Assembly (NCBI GenBank): GCA_011389865.1
Contig: JAABTL010000001.1
Span: forward strand, 186,001 to 250,000
Direction of reading: 5' to 3'
Length of the DNA stretch: 64,000 bases
Source of the DNA: Trueperaceae bacterium
Lineage (GTDB): Bacteria; Deinococcota; Deinococci; Deinococcales; Trueperaceae
The position numbers and the translations under genes are program-made. The notes under the pieces were generated by a model. The model searched no databases. It saw only the letters and a program-made list of their open reading frames with translations, and had not been told where the DNA came from. Of the stretch, positions 10,067-20,077 are shown in pieces (the first letter of the stretch is position 1; each line of letters starts with the position of its first letter).

Positions 10067-10627
10067 ATCGCGAGAGAGATGAAGGTCAACGACCAGATCC
10101 GCGCGCGTCAGGTCCGCCTGATCGACGCCGAAGGGACGCAGCGAGGCATCGTGGACACCCGCGACGCCATGCGGATGGCCCGGGAGCAGGACCTCGACCT
10201 CGTGCTGGTCGGCGAGCAGGCGCAGCCCCCCGTGGCGAAGCTGATGGATTACGGCCGGTACCGGTACGAGCTCCAGCAGCAGGCCAAGGAGACGCGCAAG
10301 CGCTCGCGCAGCCAGGAGATGAAGTCGATCAAGTTCCGGATCAAGATCGATCGCCACGATTACGAGACCAAGGTGAACCACATCCGTCGGTTCCTCAAGG
10401 ACGGTCACAAGGTCAAGGTGACGATCATGTTCCGCGGACGCGAACGAACCCACCCCGAGCTCGGTCAGGAGATCCTCAACCGGGTCGCCGCCGACACCAC
10501 GCAGCTCGCGGTGGTCGACTCCGCACCGGTGATCGCCGGCATGGACATGAACATGGTCCTCCGGCCGGTTCCCGCGGCCACGCCCGCGGCCGCCGCACCG
10601 AATGCCCCGGCAGCCGTGGCCGACTGA
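10067..10627 (+). CDS. infC: Translation initiation factor IF-3 with a rare ATC start
   Basis: 186 aa from ATC 10067. IF-3 binds the 30S subunit and checks start codons. The amino domain VNDQIRARQVRLID and the linker and carboxyl domain with SIKFRIKIDRHDYETKVNHIRRFLKDGHKVKVTIMFRGRE are classical. ATC is chosen because AGGAGG lies 8 bases upstream and IF-3 genes conserve AUU/AUC starts for autoregulation; ATG 10079 and GTG 10058 are in-frame alternatives. An Ala/Pro-rich tail of about 20 residues is extra. Heads infC-rpmI-rplT. Confidence 0.92.
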   Translation: MAREMKVNDQIRARQVRLIDAEGTQRGIVDTRDAMRMAREQDLDLVLVGEQAQPPVAKLMDYGRYRYELQQQAKETRKRSRSQEMKSIKFRIKIDRHDYETKVNHIRRFLKDGHKVKVTIMFRGRERTHPELGQEILNRVAADTTQLAVVDSAPVIAGMDMNMVLRPVPAATPAAAAPNAPAAVAD

Positions 10628-10716
10628 CCCTCGCGCTTGCCCAACCTCCGCCACCCCCACCGCCAGCGGGCGGGCGCCGCCGGTCGCGCACCGGTGCACG
10701 AGGAGAGACGAAACGC

Positions 10717-10914
10717 ATGCCGAAGATGAAGACCCATAAGGGCACCAAAGCCCGTGTCAAGATCACAGGGCGAGGTAAGGTCGTGGCCATGCGATCCGGG
10801 AAGCGCCACCTGAACTACAAGAAGTCCGGGAAGCGCATCCGCCAGGGTCGGGTCACGCTCGTCATCGCCAAGCCGGAAGCGGACCGCATCAAGCGGCTGC
10901 TGCCGTACGAGTGA
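10717..10914 (+). CDS. rpmI: Large-subunit ribosomal protein bL35
   Basis: 65 aa. MPKMKTHKGTKARVKITGRGK and SGKRHLNYKKSGKRIRQ are the standard bL35 sequence. GAGGAGAG upstream (about 10699-10706) places the ATG. Second gene of the conserved infC-rpmI-rplT operon. Confidence 0.97.
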   Translation: MPKMKTHKGTKARVKITGRGKVVAMRSGKRHLNYKKSGKRIRQGRVTLVIAKPEADRIKRLLPYE

Positions 10915-10926
10915 GGGCGGGCCGAC

Positions 10927-11277
10927 ATGCCTAGAGCCAAGACCGGGATCGTCCGCCGCCGCCGCCATCAGAAGCTGCTCAAGCGCGCCAAGGGCTTCTG
11001 GGGGCTGCGCTCCAAGAGCTTCCGCATCGCCCAGCAGACGCTGCTCAACGCCGCGGACTACGCGTACCGCGACCGCCGCGACAAGAAGAACGTCTTCCGG
11101 CGACTGTGGATCTCGCGCATCAACGCCGCCGCCCGCCTCGAGGGGATGAACTACTCCACCTTCGTCGCCGGGCTCCGGCGCTCCGGGGTCGAGCTCGACC
11201 GCAAGGTGCTCGCCGACCTGGCGGTGCGCGAGCCCGCCGCCTTCAAGGCGCTGGTCGAGCAGGTGCGCGCCGCCTGA
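10927..11277 (+). CDS. rplT: Large-subunit ribosomal protein bL20
   Basis: 116 aa. [48 protein letters not shown] and [17 protein letters not shown] are diagnostic of bL20, which binds 23S rRNA early in 50S assembly and in other bacteria represses this operon by binding its leader. 12 bases after rpmI. Confidence 0.97.
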   Translation: MPRAKTGIVRRRRHQKLLKRAKGFWGLRSKSFRIAQQTLLNAADYAYRDRRDKKNVFRRLWISRINAAARLEGMNYSTFVAGLRRSGVELDRKVLADLAVREPAAFKALVEQVRAA

Positions 11278-11350
11278 GACCGGCCTGAGAGCGGACCGCC
11301 ACGGCGACGCCGCGGCCCGATCGATCGACCGAACGCATGACCTCGACATG

Positions 11351-11380
11351 AGCGGCCGTGCCCCCAGGGGTGCGGCCGCT
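11351..11380 (+). terminator. Stem-loop after rplT
   Basis: Twelve-base stem (two G-T pairs) with a 6-base loop, 73 bases after the rplT stop. No clear T tract follows, so it may act as a weak or Rho-assisted terminator; the rest of 11278-11445 is otherwise featureless. Confidence 0.6.
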
Positions 11381-11445
11381 GGCGTCATGGGCGCGCGGAT
11401 GCGCGTGGCGCCCGAGGAAGCGGCCGGAGCGCCGACGCCGACCCA

Positions 11446-12423
11446 TCAGTAGCCCGCCTCCACGTCGACCCGCGAGCGCTCGCGCCCCTCGGCGATCGCC
11501 CGCAGGGTGGCGCACACGTCCGCCACGCGCGCGCGCTCGGAGGCGTCGGTGGCGTCGGCCCGGTGCGGGCTGAGGACGACGTTCGGCAGCTCCCAGAACG
11601 GACGTGTGGCCGGCGGGGTCGCCCGCTGGGCCTCCGGTCCATCCGGGTAACGCCACCAGACGTCGAGCCCGGCCCCCGCCAGCCGGCCGCTCGCCAGGGC
11701 GTCGTAGAGGGCGTCCTCGTCGATCACGGTGCCGCGTCCGACGTTGACCACGAGGGCGTCGGGCCTCATCCGGCCCAGCGCCTCGCGGTCGATCAGGCCT
11801 ACGGTGGCCGGCGTGGCCGGCAGCGACACCAGGAGCGCGTCCGCCCGCGCCAGCGCCGCGGGCAGCTCCGCCGGGCCGATCACGCGCACGCCGTCCTCGT
11901 CGCTCTCCGGCCGGCGGCGCAGCGCGCTCACCCGCATCCCGAGCCCGCGGAGCATCGGTGCCAGCTGCCGGCCGATGGCGCCGAAGCCGAGCAGCAGCGC
12001 CTCGCCCCCCGCGAGGTGGCGCGAGCGCTCGGGCCGCGCGCGGTCGCCCCAGTCGCCGCGGCGCAGGGCGGCGTCGATCGGGACGAGTCGCTGGGCCGCG
12101 GCGAGGAGCAGCGCGATCGCGTGCTGCGCGACGAACGGCGCGTTGTAGTGGGCGTTGTACGTCTTCAGGTGCGGCCGCTCCAGGAGCGCCTCGCGCAGGC
12201 TGGGCGGGAAGCCTGCCCAGGGCACGACGACGTGCGCGAGCCGGGTGCCGTCGAGCAGCGGCCCGGGCCGGCCGTCGATCAGGACGTCGATCGTGTCGCG
12301 GACCGCCAGCGCGCGCTCCTCGTCGCGCTCGACGACGAGCTCGCAGCCGGGCGGTAACTCCTCGTCGGTCGGGTGCGGATCGGGCGGCGCGGCCCGCCAC
12401 AGCACGCGTAGGGAACGCGACAT
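11446..12423 (-). CDS. D-isomer specific 2-hydroxyacid dehydrogenase
   Basis: 325 aa. NAD-binding LLGFGAIGRQLAPMLRGLGMRV near residue 140, VVNVGRGTVIDEDAL with the substrate Arg, and LSPHRADATD with the catalytic His. The catalytic Glu region is shifted (GAGLDVWWRYPDGPEAQ), so specificity is uncertain: glyoxylate/hydroxypyruvate reductase or phosphoglycerate dehydrogenase-like. Without an ACT or other regulatory domain it is unlikely to be SerA proper. Start ATG 12423, leaderless, back to back with hisD. Confidence 0.88.
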   Translation of the reverse strand: MSRSLRVLWRAAPPDPHPTDEELPPGCELVVERDEERALAVRDTIDVLIDGRPGPLLDGTRLAHVVVPWAGFPPSLREALLERPHLKTYNAHYNAPFVAQHAIALLLAAAQRLVPIDAALRRGDWGDRARPERSRHLAGGEALLLGFGAIGRQLAPMLRGLGMRVSALRRRPESDEDGVRVIGPAELPAALARADALLVSLPATPATVGLIDREALGRMRPDALVVNVGRGTVIDEDALYDALASGRLAGAGLDVWWRYPDGPEAQRATPPATRPFWELPNVVLSPHRADATDASERARVADVCATLRAIAEGRERSRVDVEAGY

Positions 12424-12430
12424 GCGCGGC

Positions 12431-12436
12431 ATGCTA
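12431..12436 (-). promoter_or_regulatory. -10 box TAGCAT, leaderless hydroxyacid dehydrogenase
   Basis: Ends 7 bases before ATG 12423. One arm of an inverted repeat (CTACCC 12434-12439 with GGGTAG 12443-12448) overlaps it. Confidence 0.65.
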
Positions 12437-12445
12437 CCCCGCGGG

Positions 12446-12451
12446 TAGACT
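12446..12451 (+). promoter_or_regulatory. -10 box TAGACT, leaderless hisD
   Basis: Ends 8 bases before ATG 12460 and only 9 bases lie between it and the opposing -10 box. Confidence 0.65.
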
Positions 12452-12459
12452 GTCGGGCC

Positions 12460-13772
<1,313 letters not shown>

Positions 13773-13773
<1 letters not shown>

Positions 13774-13823
13774 TGGCCCGCTGGTCCTACGCGTGGCGCG
13801 AGGTGCTGAGGAAGCTCGCCTAG
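13773..13823 (+). CDS. Possible 16-aa peptide coupled to hisD
   Basis: ATG overlaps the hisD stop by one base (TGATG) and encodes MARWSYAWREVLRKLA, a Trp-containing amphipathic sequence, ending on TAG 13821-13823. It overlaps the stop of the opposing glycosyltransferase gene. May be chance. Confidence 0.2.
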
Positions 13824-14590
13824 CGCCTGGGCGCCCTGCGTTGAGGCGCAGGCGTGCGCTGGGGCGCAGGCGCGCGCTGCGCAGGCGCGACCGTGCGCTG
13901 AGGCACGGGTCGTTCGCGTGCGCCGCCCGGGCGATGGCGCCACGGCAGCCACAGGTACGCCCACAGGATCTCCGCGTACATGCGCAGGCGGACGAGGACG
14001 CCGCGCAGGACGCCGCGCTTCTCCTCCTTCACGACCTGCGACACCCCCTGCAACGCGACGTCGAGCGTGTTCCAGCCCTCGGCCTTCGCGTGCTCGGCGA
14101 TCGCGATCTCGACGCCGTAGCGGCTCTCGGCCAAACCGGGGACGGCCAGCAGGCCCTCCCGCAGCAGGGCGCGTTGGCCGTTCAGGATGGGCAGCATCCG
14201 CTGCGCGAGGGCGGTCGCCCAGCGCCCGCCGACGAACACCCCGCGGGTCATGTCGGCCTCGCCCGCGGTGACGGGTTGGACGAGCGCCCGCACGTGCTCG
14301 GGCCGCAGGCCGGTCAGGTCGGCATCGAGCAGCACCACCACCGCCTCGCGGCGGGCGCTGGCGCCGGTGGCCAGTGCCCCGCCCTTGCCGCGGTTCGTCT
14401 CCAGCCGCACGACTTCGGCCCCGGCGGCCGCGGCCACCTCGGCGGTGCCGTCCTTGGACCCGTCGTCGATGACGACGACGGGTCCGACCGCCGCCTCGCG
14501 CGCGACGGCGATCACGCTCGCGATCGTCGTGGCCTCGTCGAGCGCGGGGATCAGCACGACGGCGTCGCGCCCGGGTTGGCGGCGTCTCAT
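13820..14590 (-). CDS. Family 2 glycosyltransferase
   Basis: 256 aa. GT-A fold: VVLIPALDEATTIASVI near residue 11, VVIDDGSKDGTAEVA, ETNRGKGGALATGA and VVLLDADLTGLRP (DxD-like metal motif). Resembles dolichyl-phosphate or polyprenyl-phosphate sugar transferases and glucosyl-3-phosphoglycerate synthase-like enzymes; the substrate is not settled. No membrane helices. The last 30 residues are a Pro/Gln/Arg repeat (PAPQRT type). The start overlaps the rseP stop (ATGA), so it is the last gene of the rseP operon. Confidence 0.82.
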   Translation of the reverse strand: MRRRQPGRDAVVLIPALDEATTIASVIAVAREAAVGPVVVIDDGSKDGTAEVAAAAGAEVVRLETNRGKGGALATGASARREAVVVLLDADLTGLRPEHVRALVQPVTAGEADMTRGVFVGGRWATALAQRMLPILNGQRALLREGLLAVPGLAESRYGVEIAIAEHAKAEGWNTLDVALQGVSQVVKEEKRGVLRGVLVRLRMYAEILWAYLWLPWRHRPGGARERPVPQRTVAPAQRAPAPQRTPAPQRRAPRR

Positions 14591-15675
14591 CCGAAGAGCA
14601 ATCCGCCGAGCTCCTGCACGGTGATGAGGACGATCAGGAAGAGGACGGCCGCGATGCCGATGAAGTTGAGCGTCTCCTCCTGGCCTGGACGGAACGGACG
14701 GCCGCGGACGGCGACCACCGTCGCGAGCAGCATGCGACCGCCGTCGAGGCCCGGGATCGGCAGCAGGTTGAACACCGCCAGCGAGAAGTTGATCAGCGCG
14801 GCCAGCAGCAGCACCGGCGCCAGGCCGACCTGGGCGGCCTGGCCGACGAGCGTGACCATGCCGACCGGGCCCGCGACGTCCTCGTTCGGGCGGCCGGAGA
14901 GGGCGGACCCGAAGCCGCGGGCGAAGCCCGCCACCATCTCCGGGAAGATCCGCAGGCCGAAGCCGGCCGACTCGATCAGCGCGGTGCCGAACCCGACCGG
15001 GTCCACCTCGAGTGGCGCCAGCTGGACCCCCAGCAGCGGGCGCTCGCCGTCGGCGAGGCCGGGCGGCGGCCAGTCGGTGGTCACGGTGCGCAGCGAGCCG
15101 TCCTCGCCCGCCAGCTGGAGTTCGAGGCCCTGCGCGCTGCGGATCGCGTCCACCGCCTCGGCGGGCGTCGGCTCGCGCACGCCGCCGATCGCGACCACTC
15201 GGTCGCCGTCGACGATGCCCAGGCCCTCGGCGATCGAGCCCTCGGCCACGCCCACCACGACCGCGCCGCGCACGTCGGGCGCCTGCCCGCTGACGAGCTC
15301 GCGGTACCCGGGTGCCAGCGTGACGGCTGCCGCCAGCAGCAGGATGCCGAGCCCGTAGTTGGCGATCACACCGCCGACCAGCACCCACAGCTTGTGGTGC
15401 AGCGGCCGCACGGCCATGCCCTCGTCGGGGTGCTCGAGACGGCCGTCCTCACCGACCTTGGGGGCCATGCCCGGCAGGTCGACGTAACCGCCGAGCGGCA
15501 GCAGGGAGAGGCGCCACTCGGTCTCGCGCCAGCGCCAGCGCGCCACCACCGGGCCCATGCCGATGCTGAAGGCCCTCACCGGCAGCCCGACGCTGCGCGC
15601 GTTGAGGTAGTGGGCCAGCTCGTGGACGAGCACGGCGGTCATCAGGACGAGCAGGAAGACGACGGCGGTCAGCAC
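14587..15675 (-). CDS. rseP: RIP metalloprotease RseP/RasP (site-2 protease with PDZ)
   Basis: 362 aa. Intramembrane zinc protease. HELAHY at residues 18-23 lies in the first membrane helix; a PDZ domain (about 115-195: VAEGSIAEGLGIVDGDRVVAIGG) follows; NLLPIPGLDGGRM gives the third zinc ligand; the last helix ends ITVQELGGLLFG. GTG 15675 is chosen because it puts the HExxH helix at the usual distance; ATG 15738 would add about 21 unlikely residues. Probable role: regulated intramembrane proteolysis of anti-sigma factors or signal-peptide remnants. 15676-15787 holds only a weak GC hairpin. Confidence 0.9.
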   Translation of the reverse strand: MLTAVVFLLVLMTAVLVHELAHYLNARSVGLPVRAFSIGMGPVVARWRWRETEWRLSLLPLGGYVDLPGMAPKVGEDGRLEHPDEGMAVRPLHHKLWVLVGGVIANYGLGILLLAAAVTLAPGYRELVSGQAPDVRGAVVVGVAEGSIAEGLGIVDGDRVVAIGGVREPTPAEAVDAIRSAQGLELQLAGEDGSLRTVTTDWPPPGLADGERPLLGVQLAPLEVDPVGFGTALIESAGFGLRIFPEMVAGFARGFGSALSGRPNEDVAGPVGMVTLVGQAAQVGLAPVLLLAALINFSLAVFNLLPIPGLDGGRMLLATVVAVRGRPFRPGQEETLNFIGIAAVLFLIVLITVQELGGLLFG

Positions 15676-15787
15676 GGTGGGGTCTCGATCGCGGTGGGTC
15701 GGCGGGGGCCGGTCATGCCCGCAGTATGCCAGAGCCATGCGTCCCGGCGGGTGCCGCCGCCCACCGAGTCGGGCGGGTCGCGGCGCT

Positions 15788-16894
15788 TCACCCCGCGCGC
15801 TGCTGCAGCCAGCGCACGACGTCGGCCTTGGCCAGCACGCCGACGACGCGGCCATCGCGCTCGACCACCAGCAGGCGGCCCGCGTCGGCGGCGGCCAGGC
15901 GGCGCACCGCGGTCTCCAGGTCCTCGTCCGCGCCCACCGTCTCGACGGGGCGCAGCAGGTCGGCCAGGGGCGCCTCGCCGTCGCCGGCGTCGAGGTCCGA
16001 CGCGCGGATCCAGCCGATCGGTGCGCCGTCGACGTCGAGCACCGGGTAGGCGGTGTGCGAACGGAACGCGCGCAGGCGCCGCAGCTGCTCGAGCGACCAG
16101 CCGAGGTCGACCGCCACCGGGTCTGGGGTCATCGCCTCGCGGACCCGGCGCCCCTCGAAGGCGCGCCGCGCCTGACTGGCGGCGACCTCGGCGCGGCCCG
16201 CGGCGTCGACGAAGAAGGCGATGGCGAGCAGGAACACCTGCAGCGTGAGGAAGCCGTAGACCCCCAGCGCGATGGCGACCACGCGGCTGACCGCGCCCGC
16301 CACCCGCGTGGCGCGCGCGTCCCCGAGCGGCAGCGCCAGCAGCGAGCGCAGCACGCGGCCGCCGTCTAGCGGCAGGGCGGGCAGCAGGTTGAACAGCGCC
16401 AGGCCGGCGTTGGTGACGGCGAGGTAGGCCATGACGAACGCGACGCCACCGCCGAACAGGTCGCTGCGCAGCAGCGTCCACAGCAGCAGCGACAGGGCGC
16501 CGCTGGTGATCGGCCCGACGATCGCGACGATGGCCTCCGCCCCGCGCTTGCGGGGCACGTCGTCGAGCTGTGCCACGCCGCCGAGGAACCACAGCGTGAT
16601 CCGCTGCGTGCGCACGCCATACACCCGGGCGACGATGGCGTGGCCCAGCTCGTGAACCAGCACGCTGGCGAACAGGCCGATCGCCGCAGACGCGCCGAGG
16701 AGCCAGGGCGCGGCGCCGGTCGACAGCGGCGCGGGGTCGAGGTCGACGCCGAGCTGCGCGAAGAGCTCCGCGAAGCCGGCCACCTGCGAGCCGATCAGCC
16801 AGGCGAAGAGCGGCAGGATGAGCGCGAAGGTGGGGTCGAGTTCGACCGGCACCCCGAACGGCCGGAACGGCAGTCGCCAGCCGCGGCCCGTCAT
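15788..16894 (-). CDS. M50 site-2 protease with two CBS domains
   Basis: 368 aa. HELGH at residues 81-85 in a membrane helix and [16 protein letters not shown] for the third ligand mark a SpoIVFB-like family 3 site-2 protease with about six helices. Residues about 250-368 hold a CBS pair ([36 protein letters not shown]) that in relatives senses adenine nucleotides. Start overlaps the dxr stop (ATGA). Substrate unknown. Two different M50 proteases are therefore neighbours here. Confidence 0.9.
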   Translation of the reverse strand: MTGRGWRLPFRPFGVPVELDPTFALILPLFAWLIGSQVAGFAELFAQLGVDLDPAPLSTGAAPWLLGASAAIGLFASVLVHELGHAIVARVYGVRTQRITLWFLGGVAQLDDVPRKRGAEAIVAIVGPITSGALSLLLWTLLRSDLFGGGVAFVMAYLAVTNAGLALFNLLPALPLDGGRVLRSLLALPLGDARATRVAGAVSRVVAIALGVYGFLTLQVFLLAIAFFVDAAGRAEVAASQARRAFEGRRVREAMTPDPVAVDLGWSLEQLRRLRAFRSHTAYPVLDVDGAPIGWIRASDLDAGDGEAPLADLLRPVETVGADEDLETAVRRLAAADAGRLLVVERDGRVVGVLAKADVVRWLQQRAG

Positions 16895-18081
16895 GCGGCG
16901 CGTCCGAACCGCGCCACCGCCTCTTGCGCCGCGGCGCGCGCCTCGCGATCGATCTCATCCAGCGTCGACCAGTCCGGCGCCGTCGAGGACGCGGTCGCGA
17001 CGACGGCGGCCAGCACCCGCGGGATGCCGTCGAAGCCGAGTCGACCGGCGAGGAAGGCGTCCACGGCGACCTCGTCCGCGGCGTTGAGGCGCACGGGGGC
17101 GTCGCCGCCGGCCTCGCCGGCGGCGTAGGCCAGCGCCAGCGCCGGGAAGCGCTCGGTGTCGGGTGCCTCGAAGGTCCACTCGCCGGATAGCGGCAGCGGC
17201 TCGAGGGGCACGGGCGGGCGGGCGGGCGCGGTGATCGCGTACTGGATCGGCAGGCGCATGTCGTGCGGGCCGACCTGGGCCTTGATGCTGCCGTCGCGGA
17301 AGCGCACCAGGCCGTGGACGAGCGACTGGGGGTGCACCACCACCTCGATGCGGGCGAGCGGCAGGCGGTAGAGGAACGCGGCCTCGAGCACCTCGAGGCC
17401 CTTGTTGAACAGCGTCGCGGAGTCGATCGTGACCTTCGGGCCCATGCGCCACGTCGGGTGGTCGAGCGCCTGGGCGGGCGTGACGGTCGACAGGTCCGCG
17501 GGCGCGCGCCGGAAGGGTCCGCCGGACGCGGTGAGCACGAGCCGCTCGACGCCGTCGGGCGGCTCGCCGAGCAGCGCCTGGTAGAGCGCGGCGTGCTCGG
17601 AGTCCACCGGCGTGAGGCGGGCGCCGTGCGCTTCGGCCTCGGCCCACATCAGCGGGCCAGCGCACACCATGGCCTCCTTGTTCGCGAGCGCCACGTGGCG
17701 CCCCTCGCGCAGCGCGACGCGCACCGGTGCCAGCCCCCGGAACCCCGGGATGGCGGCGACGATCGTGTCGGCCTCGAGGGCGGCGACCTCCTCGACACCG
17801 GCGGGCCCGGGGACCAGGCGGGTGCCCGGCGGCAGCTGGCCGTCGACCTCGCCGGCGACCTCGGCGTCGCATGCCACGAGCCGTGGGCGCCAGCGCCACG
17901 CCTGCGCGACGAGCACGTCGGAACGCCGCCCCGCCGCCAGGCCGACGACCTCGCAGTCCTGCCACTCGGCGACGTCGAGCGTCTGGCTGCCGATCGAGCC
18001 GGTCGAACCGAGGACGACGAGCCGGCGTCGGTCGGCCGGCGCGGGGAAGGGTTGACCGAGGGGGTCGAGGGGCGCGGTCAC
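16891..18081 (-). CDS. dxr: 1-deoxy-D-xylulose 5-phosphate reductoisomerase
   Basis: 396 aa, GTG start. Makes MEP in the non-mevalonate isoprenoid pathway with NADPH and a divalent metal. [15 protein letters not shown] (NADPH), [27 protein letters not shown] and TASGGPFR (active site) are conserved. Heads the row dxr - M50/CBS - rseP - glycosyltransferase; dxr next to rseP is a widespread arrangement and supports the rseP call. A degenerate CATGAT lies 6 bases before GTG 18081, so leaderless expression is possible but weaker than elsewhere. Confidence 0.95.
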   Translation of the reverse strand: MTAPLDPLGQPFPAPADRRRLVVLGSTGSIGSQTLDVAEWQDCEVVGLAAGRRSDVLVAQAWRWRPRLVACDAEVAGEVDGQLPPGTRLVPGPAGVEEVAALEADTIVAAIPGFRGLAPVRVALREGRHVALANKEAMVCAGPLMWAEAEAHGARLTPVDSEHAALYQALLGEPPDGVERLVLTASGGPFRRAPADLSTVTPAQALDHPTWRMGPKVTIDSATLFNKGLEVLEAAFLYRLPLARIEVVVHPQSLVHGLVRFRDGSIKAQVGPHDMRLPIQYAITAPARPPVPLEPLPLSGEWTFEAPDTERFPALALAYAAGEAGGDAPVRLNAADEVAVDAFLAGRLGFDGIPRVLAAVVATASSTAPDWSTLDEIDREARAAAQEAVARFGRAA

Positions 18082-18172
18082 GGGGCCATCATGGCACGCG
18101 CCGGCCGGCGGCCCCGTCGGGCTCGGGGTCGGTGGCGCTCGTGCTGGACGGTCGGACTCGGCGCCGACCTGC

Positions 18173-18178
18173 TAGATT
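18173..18178 (+). promoter_or_regulatory. -10 box TAGATT of the CBS/ACT gene
   Basis: Implies a leader of about 180 bases holding four imperfect 17-bp repeats, unlike the leaderless neighbours. Confidence 0.5.
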
Positions 18179-18226
18179 GTGGGGGAGCCGAGCGATGCGG
18201 GGCCGGTGCGCCGTCTCTGGCGAGAT

Positions 18227-18313
18227 GGCGCCGAGCCGTCACGAGCGAGACGGCGCCAAGCCGGCCCTGGCGGGCGGTGTCAAGCCGTCCCTTAACGGTG
18301 CCAAGCCTTCCCT
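18227..18313 (+). repeat. Four imperfect 17-bp repeats in the CBS/ACT gene leader
   Basis: Units begin at 18227, 18252, 18276 and 18297, consensus near GGYGCCAAGCCGTCCCT, spaced 21 to 25 bases. They lie between the promoter and the ribosome site, in the transcribed leader. Confidence 0.75.
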
Positions 18314-18356
18314 GAGGGGACGGCGCACGGGTGGCCGCCGGCGGCCGGCCCCGGCC

Positions 18357-18366
18357 AAGGAGGAGA
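18357..18366 (+). promoter_or_regulatory. Strong ribosome site AAGGAGGAGA
   Basis: Directly before ATG 18368; one of the strongest Shine-Dalgarno sites in the window. Confidence 0.8.
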
Positions 18367-18367
18367 C

Positions 18368-18994
18368 ATGCTCGTTCGCGACTGGATGACGAAGGATCCC
18401 CACACGGTCCCGCCCTCCACCCCCGTCATGGAGGCGATGCAGTTGCTGCGCGAGGCGGGTTACCGGCGCCTGCCGGTCGTCAAGGACGGCAGGCTCCTGG
18501 GCATCGTCACCGACCGCGACCTCAAGGAGGCCACGCCTTCCACGGCGACGTCGCTGTCGGTGTACGAGCTCAACTACCTGCTGTCGAAGCTGACGCTCAA
18601 GGACGTCATGCGCACGCCGGCCATCACGATCGGCCCCGACGAGGCCATCGAGCAGGCGGCGCTCACGATGGAGGAGCACCGCGTGTCGGGCCTCCCCGTC
18701 GTCGAGAAGGGCGCGATCGTCGGCATCCTGACGATCACCGACCTGCTGCGGGCGTTCGTCGACTTCCTCGGGCTGCGCGAGGGCGGTAGGCGCGTGACCG
18801 TCGACATGCCCGACGCCCCCGGCTCGCTGGCGAAGGCCGCGGCCGTCGCGCCGCCGTCGAACGTCGAGGCCATCGTGACCGCGGGCGCGGCCGACGGCCG
18901 CCGGCATCTGGTCTTCCGCGTCGCGGGCGAGGGCGCCGACGGCTTCGCCGATCGCCTCAGGGCGCTCGGCATCACCGTCGCCGACGTGCGATGA
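18368..18994 (+). CDS. CBS-pair and ACT domain protein (AcuB-like)
   Basis: 208 aa. Two CBS motifs (residues about 1-60, MTKDPHTVPP, and 78-135, DVMRTPAITIGPDEAIEQAA) with the segment SVYELNYLLSKLTLKDVM typical of AcuB relatives, then an ACT-like domain (about 140-205, VTVDMPDAPGSLAKAA). AcuB-type proteins are thought to sense adenylates; their target is unclear. Cytoplasmic. Overlaps the next gene by ATGA. Unusual for this window in having a long repeat-bearing leader and a strong ribosome site. Confidence 0.85.
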   Translation: MLVRDWMTKDPHTVPPSTPVMEAMQLLREAGYRRLPVVKDGRLLGIVTDRDLKEATPSTATSLSVYELNYLLSKLTLKDVMRTPAITIGPDEAIEQAALTMEEHRVSGLPVVEKGAIVGILTITDLLRAFVDFLGLREGGRRVTVDMPDAPGSLAKAAAVAPPSNVEAIVTAGAADGRRHLVFRVAGEGADGFADRLRALGITVADVR

Positions 18995-19701
18995 GCCGCG
19001 AGCCCGCGGGCGCCACCGCCGGCGCCGACCTGCTCGCGGCCGCCGCGGCGGGTGGGCGAGTGGCGTCGAGTCCCTTCCTGCCCCCGCGCGAGGCCGACGC
19101 CTGGAGCGCCCGCCTGCGTGCGGCCGGCGTCGGCGTGACCGTCGATGGCGGTCGCCCGGGCGCCGACCGCCGCGTCGTCACCGCACACCCGCCCGAGGTG
19201 CCCGCTGCGGGACCGCGCCTGGCGGCGGTGTGGTTCGCGGGCGCCCGCGACGAGGGCACCGTGCGGGCCGCGCTGCGCGCCGCCGGTGTCGACCCGGACG
19301 AGATCGGCGACGTCCTGATCGACGACCGCGGGGCGTCGGCGGTCGTGACCGCGGCGGTCCTGGAGGCCGCCGGCCGGGTCCGCCCCGCCGGCGAGGCGGG
19401 CATCGAGGTGCCCCTGCACGCGCTCGCCCAGGCCCGCGAGCGCACGCGTGCCGCCGTGGTGCCGTCGCTGCGGGTCGACGCCCTCGGGGCCAAGGCCTTC
19501 GGGGTCTCGCGCAGCTGGTTCGCCAAGGGCATCGCCGCCGGCCGGGTCCACGTCAACGGTCGTCAGGTGGGCAAGAGCGCCGAGGCCGCCGTGGGTGACG
19601 AGGTGTGGGCGGACGGCCTGGGCCGCTTCCGCGTGACGGCCGTCCACGGCGAGACGCGGCGGGGCAACCTGAAGGTGACGATCGAGGTCGAGCAGGACTG
19701 A
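18991..19701 (+). CDS. S4-domain RNA-binding protein, YlmH family
   Basis: 236 aa. The carboxyl S4 domain (about residues 160-220) contains SRSWFAKGIAAGRVHVNGRQVGKSAEAAVGDEVW. The amino part matches the YlmH layout: a short domain with FLPPREADAW, then AVWFAGARDEGTVRAALRAAGVDPDEIGDV. In Firmicutes and cyanobacteria YlmH relatives help cell division and ribosome rescue (RqcP-type activity). Coupled to the CBS/ACT gene. Confidence 0.82.
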   Translation: MSREPAGATAGADLLAAAAAGGRVASSPFLPPREADAWSARLRAAGVGVTVDGGRPGADRRVVTAHPPEVPAAGPRLAAVWFAGARDEGTVRAALRAAGVDPDEIGDVLIDDRGASAVVTAAVLEAAGRVRPAGEAGIEVPLHALAQARERTRAAVVPSLRVDALGAKAFGVSRSWFAKGIAAGRVHVNGRQVGKSAEAAVGDEVWADGLGRFRVTAVHGETRRGNLKVTIEVEQD

Positions 19702-19720
19702 CAGTGATGATGGGCGCCGG

Positions 19721-20077
19721 CTAGGGTGTCGCGTCCGGCGGCGGCGTCGCCGTCACGTCGGCGCGCCGGAAGGTACGCACGCCGGTGCGGGTGATGCGCA
19801 TGACCGCCCTGCACTGCGGATCGGGGCACATCACCAGGTCGTCGCTGCTCATCCAGTCGTCCGCGTCGGTCACCCGCTGCTTGGCCGGCAGCAGCGGCAG
19901 GACGGCGGCCAGCGCGTACATGCTGAACGTCCTGCCGGCCGGGATGGAGAGGTTCTCGCCCGACACCGTGAAGTGGTCGCCGAGGTGGTGGTTGCAGACG
20001 TCCTCGAGTCCGGCGGCCACCTCGACGATCTCGACGCGCAGGTCGTAGAGGCGGAAGGTGCGCTCGTCGCCGGTCAC
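19721..20077 (-). CDS. TIGR04076-like small protein
   Basis: 118 aa, GTG start overlapping the reductase stop (GTGA). Sequence FRLYDLRVEIVEV, CNHHLGDHFTVSGENLSIPAG, MYALAAVLPLLPAKQR and MCPDPQCRAVMRI resembles the TIGR04076 family, whose function is unknown and whose members often have paired Cys residues. C-x4-C near the end could bind metal. Downstream partner of the aldo/keto reductase; a redox link is conceivable but unproven. Confidence 0.65.
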   Translation of the reverse strand: MTGDERTFRLYDLRVEIVEVAAGLEDVCNHHLGDHFTVSGENLSIPAGRTFSMYALAAVLPLLPAKQRVTDADDWMSSDDLVMCPDPQCRAVMRITRTGVRTFRRADVTATPPPDATP

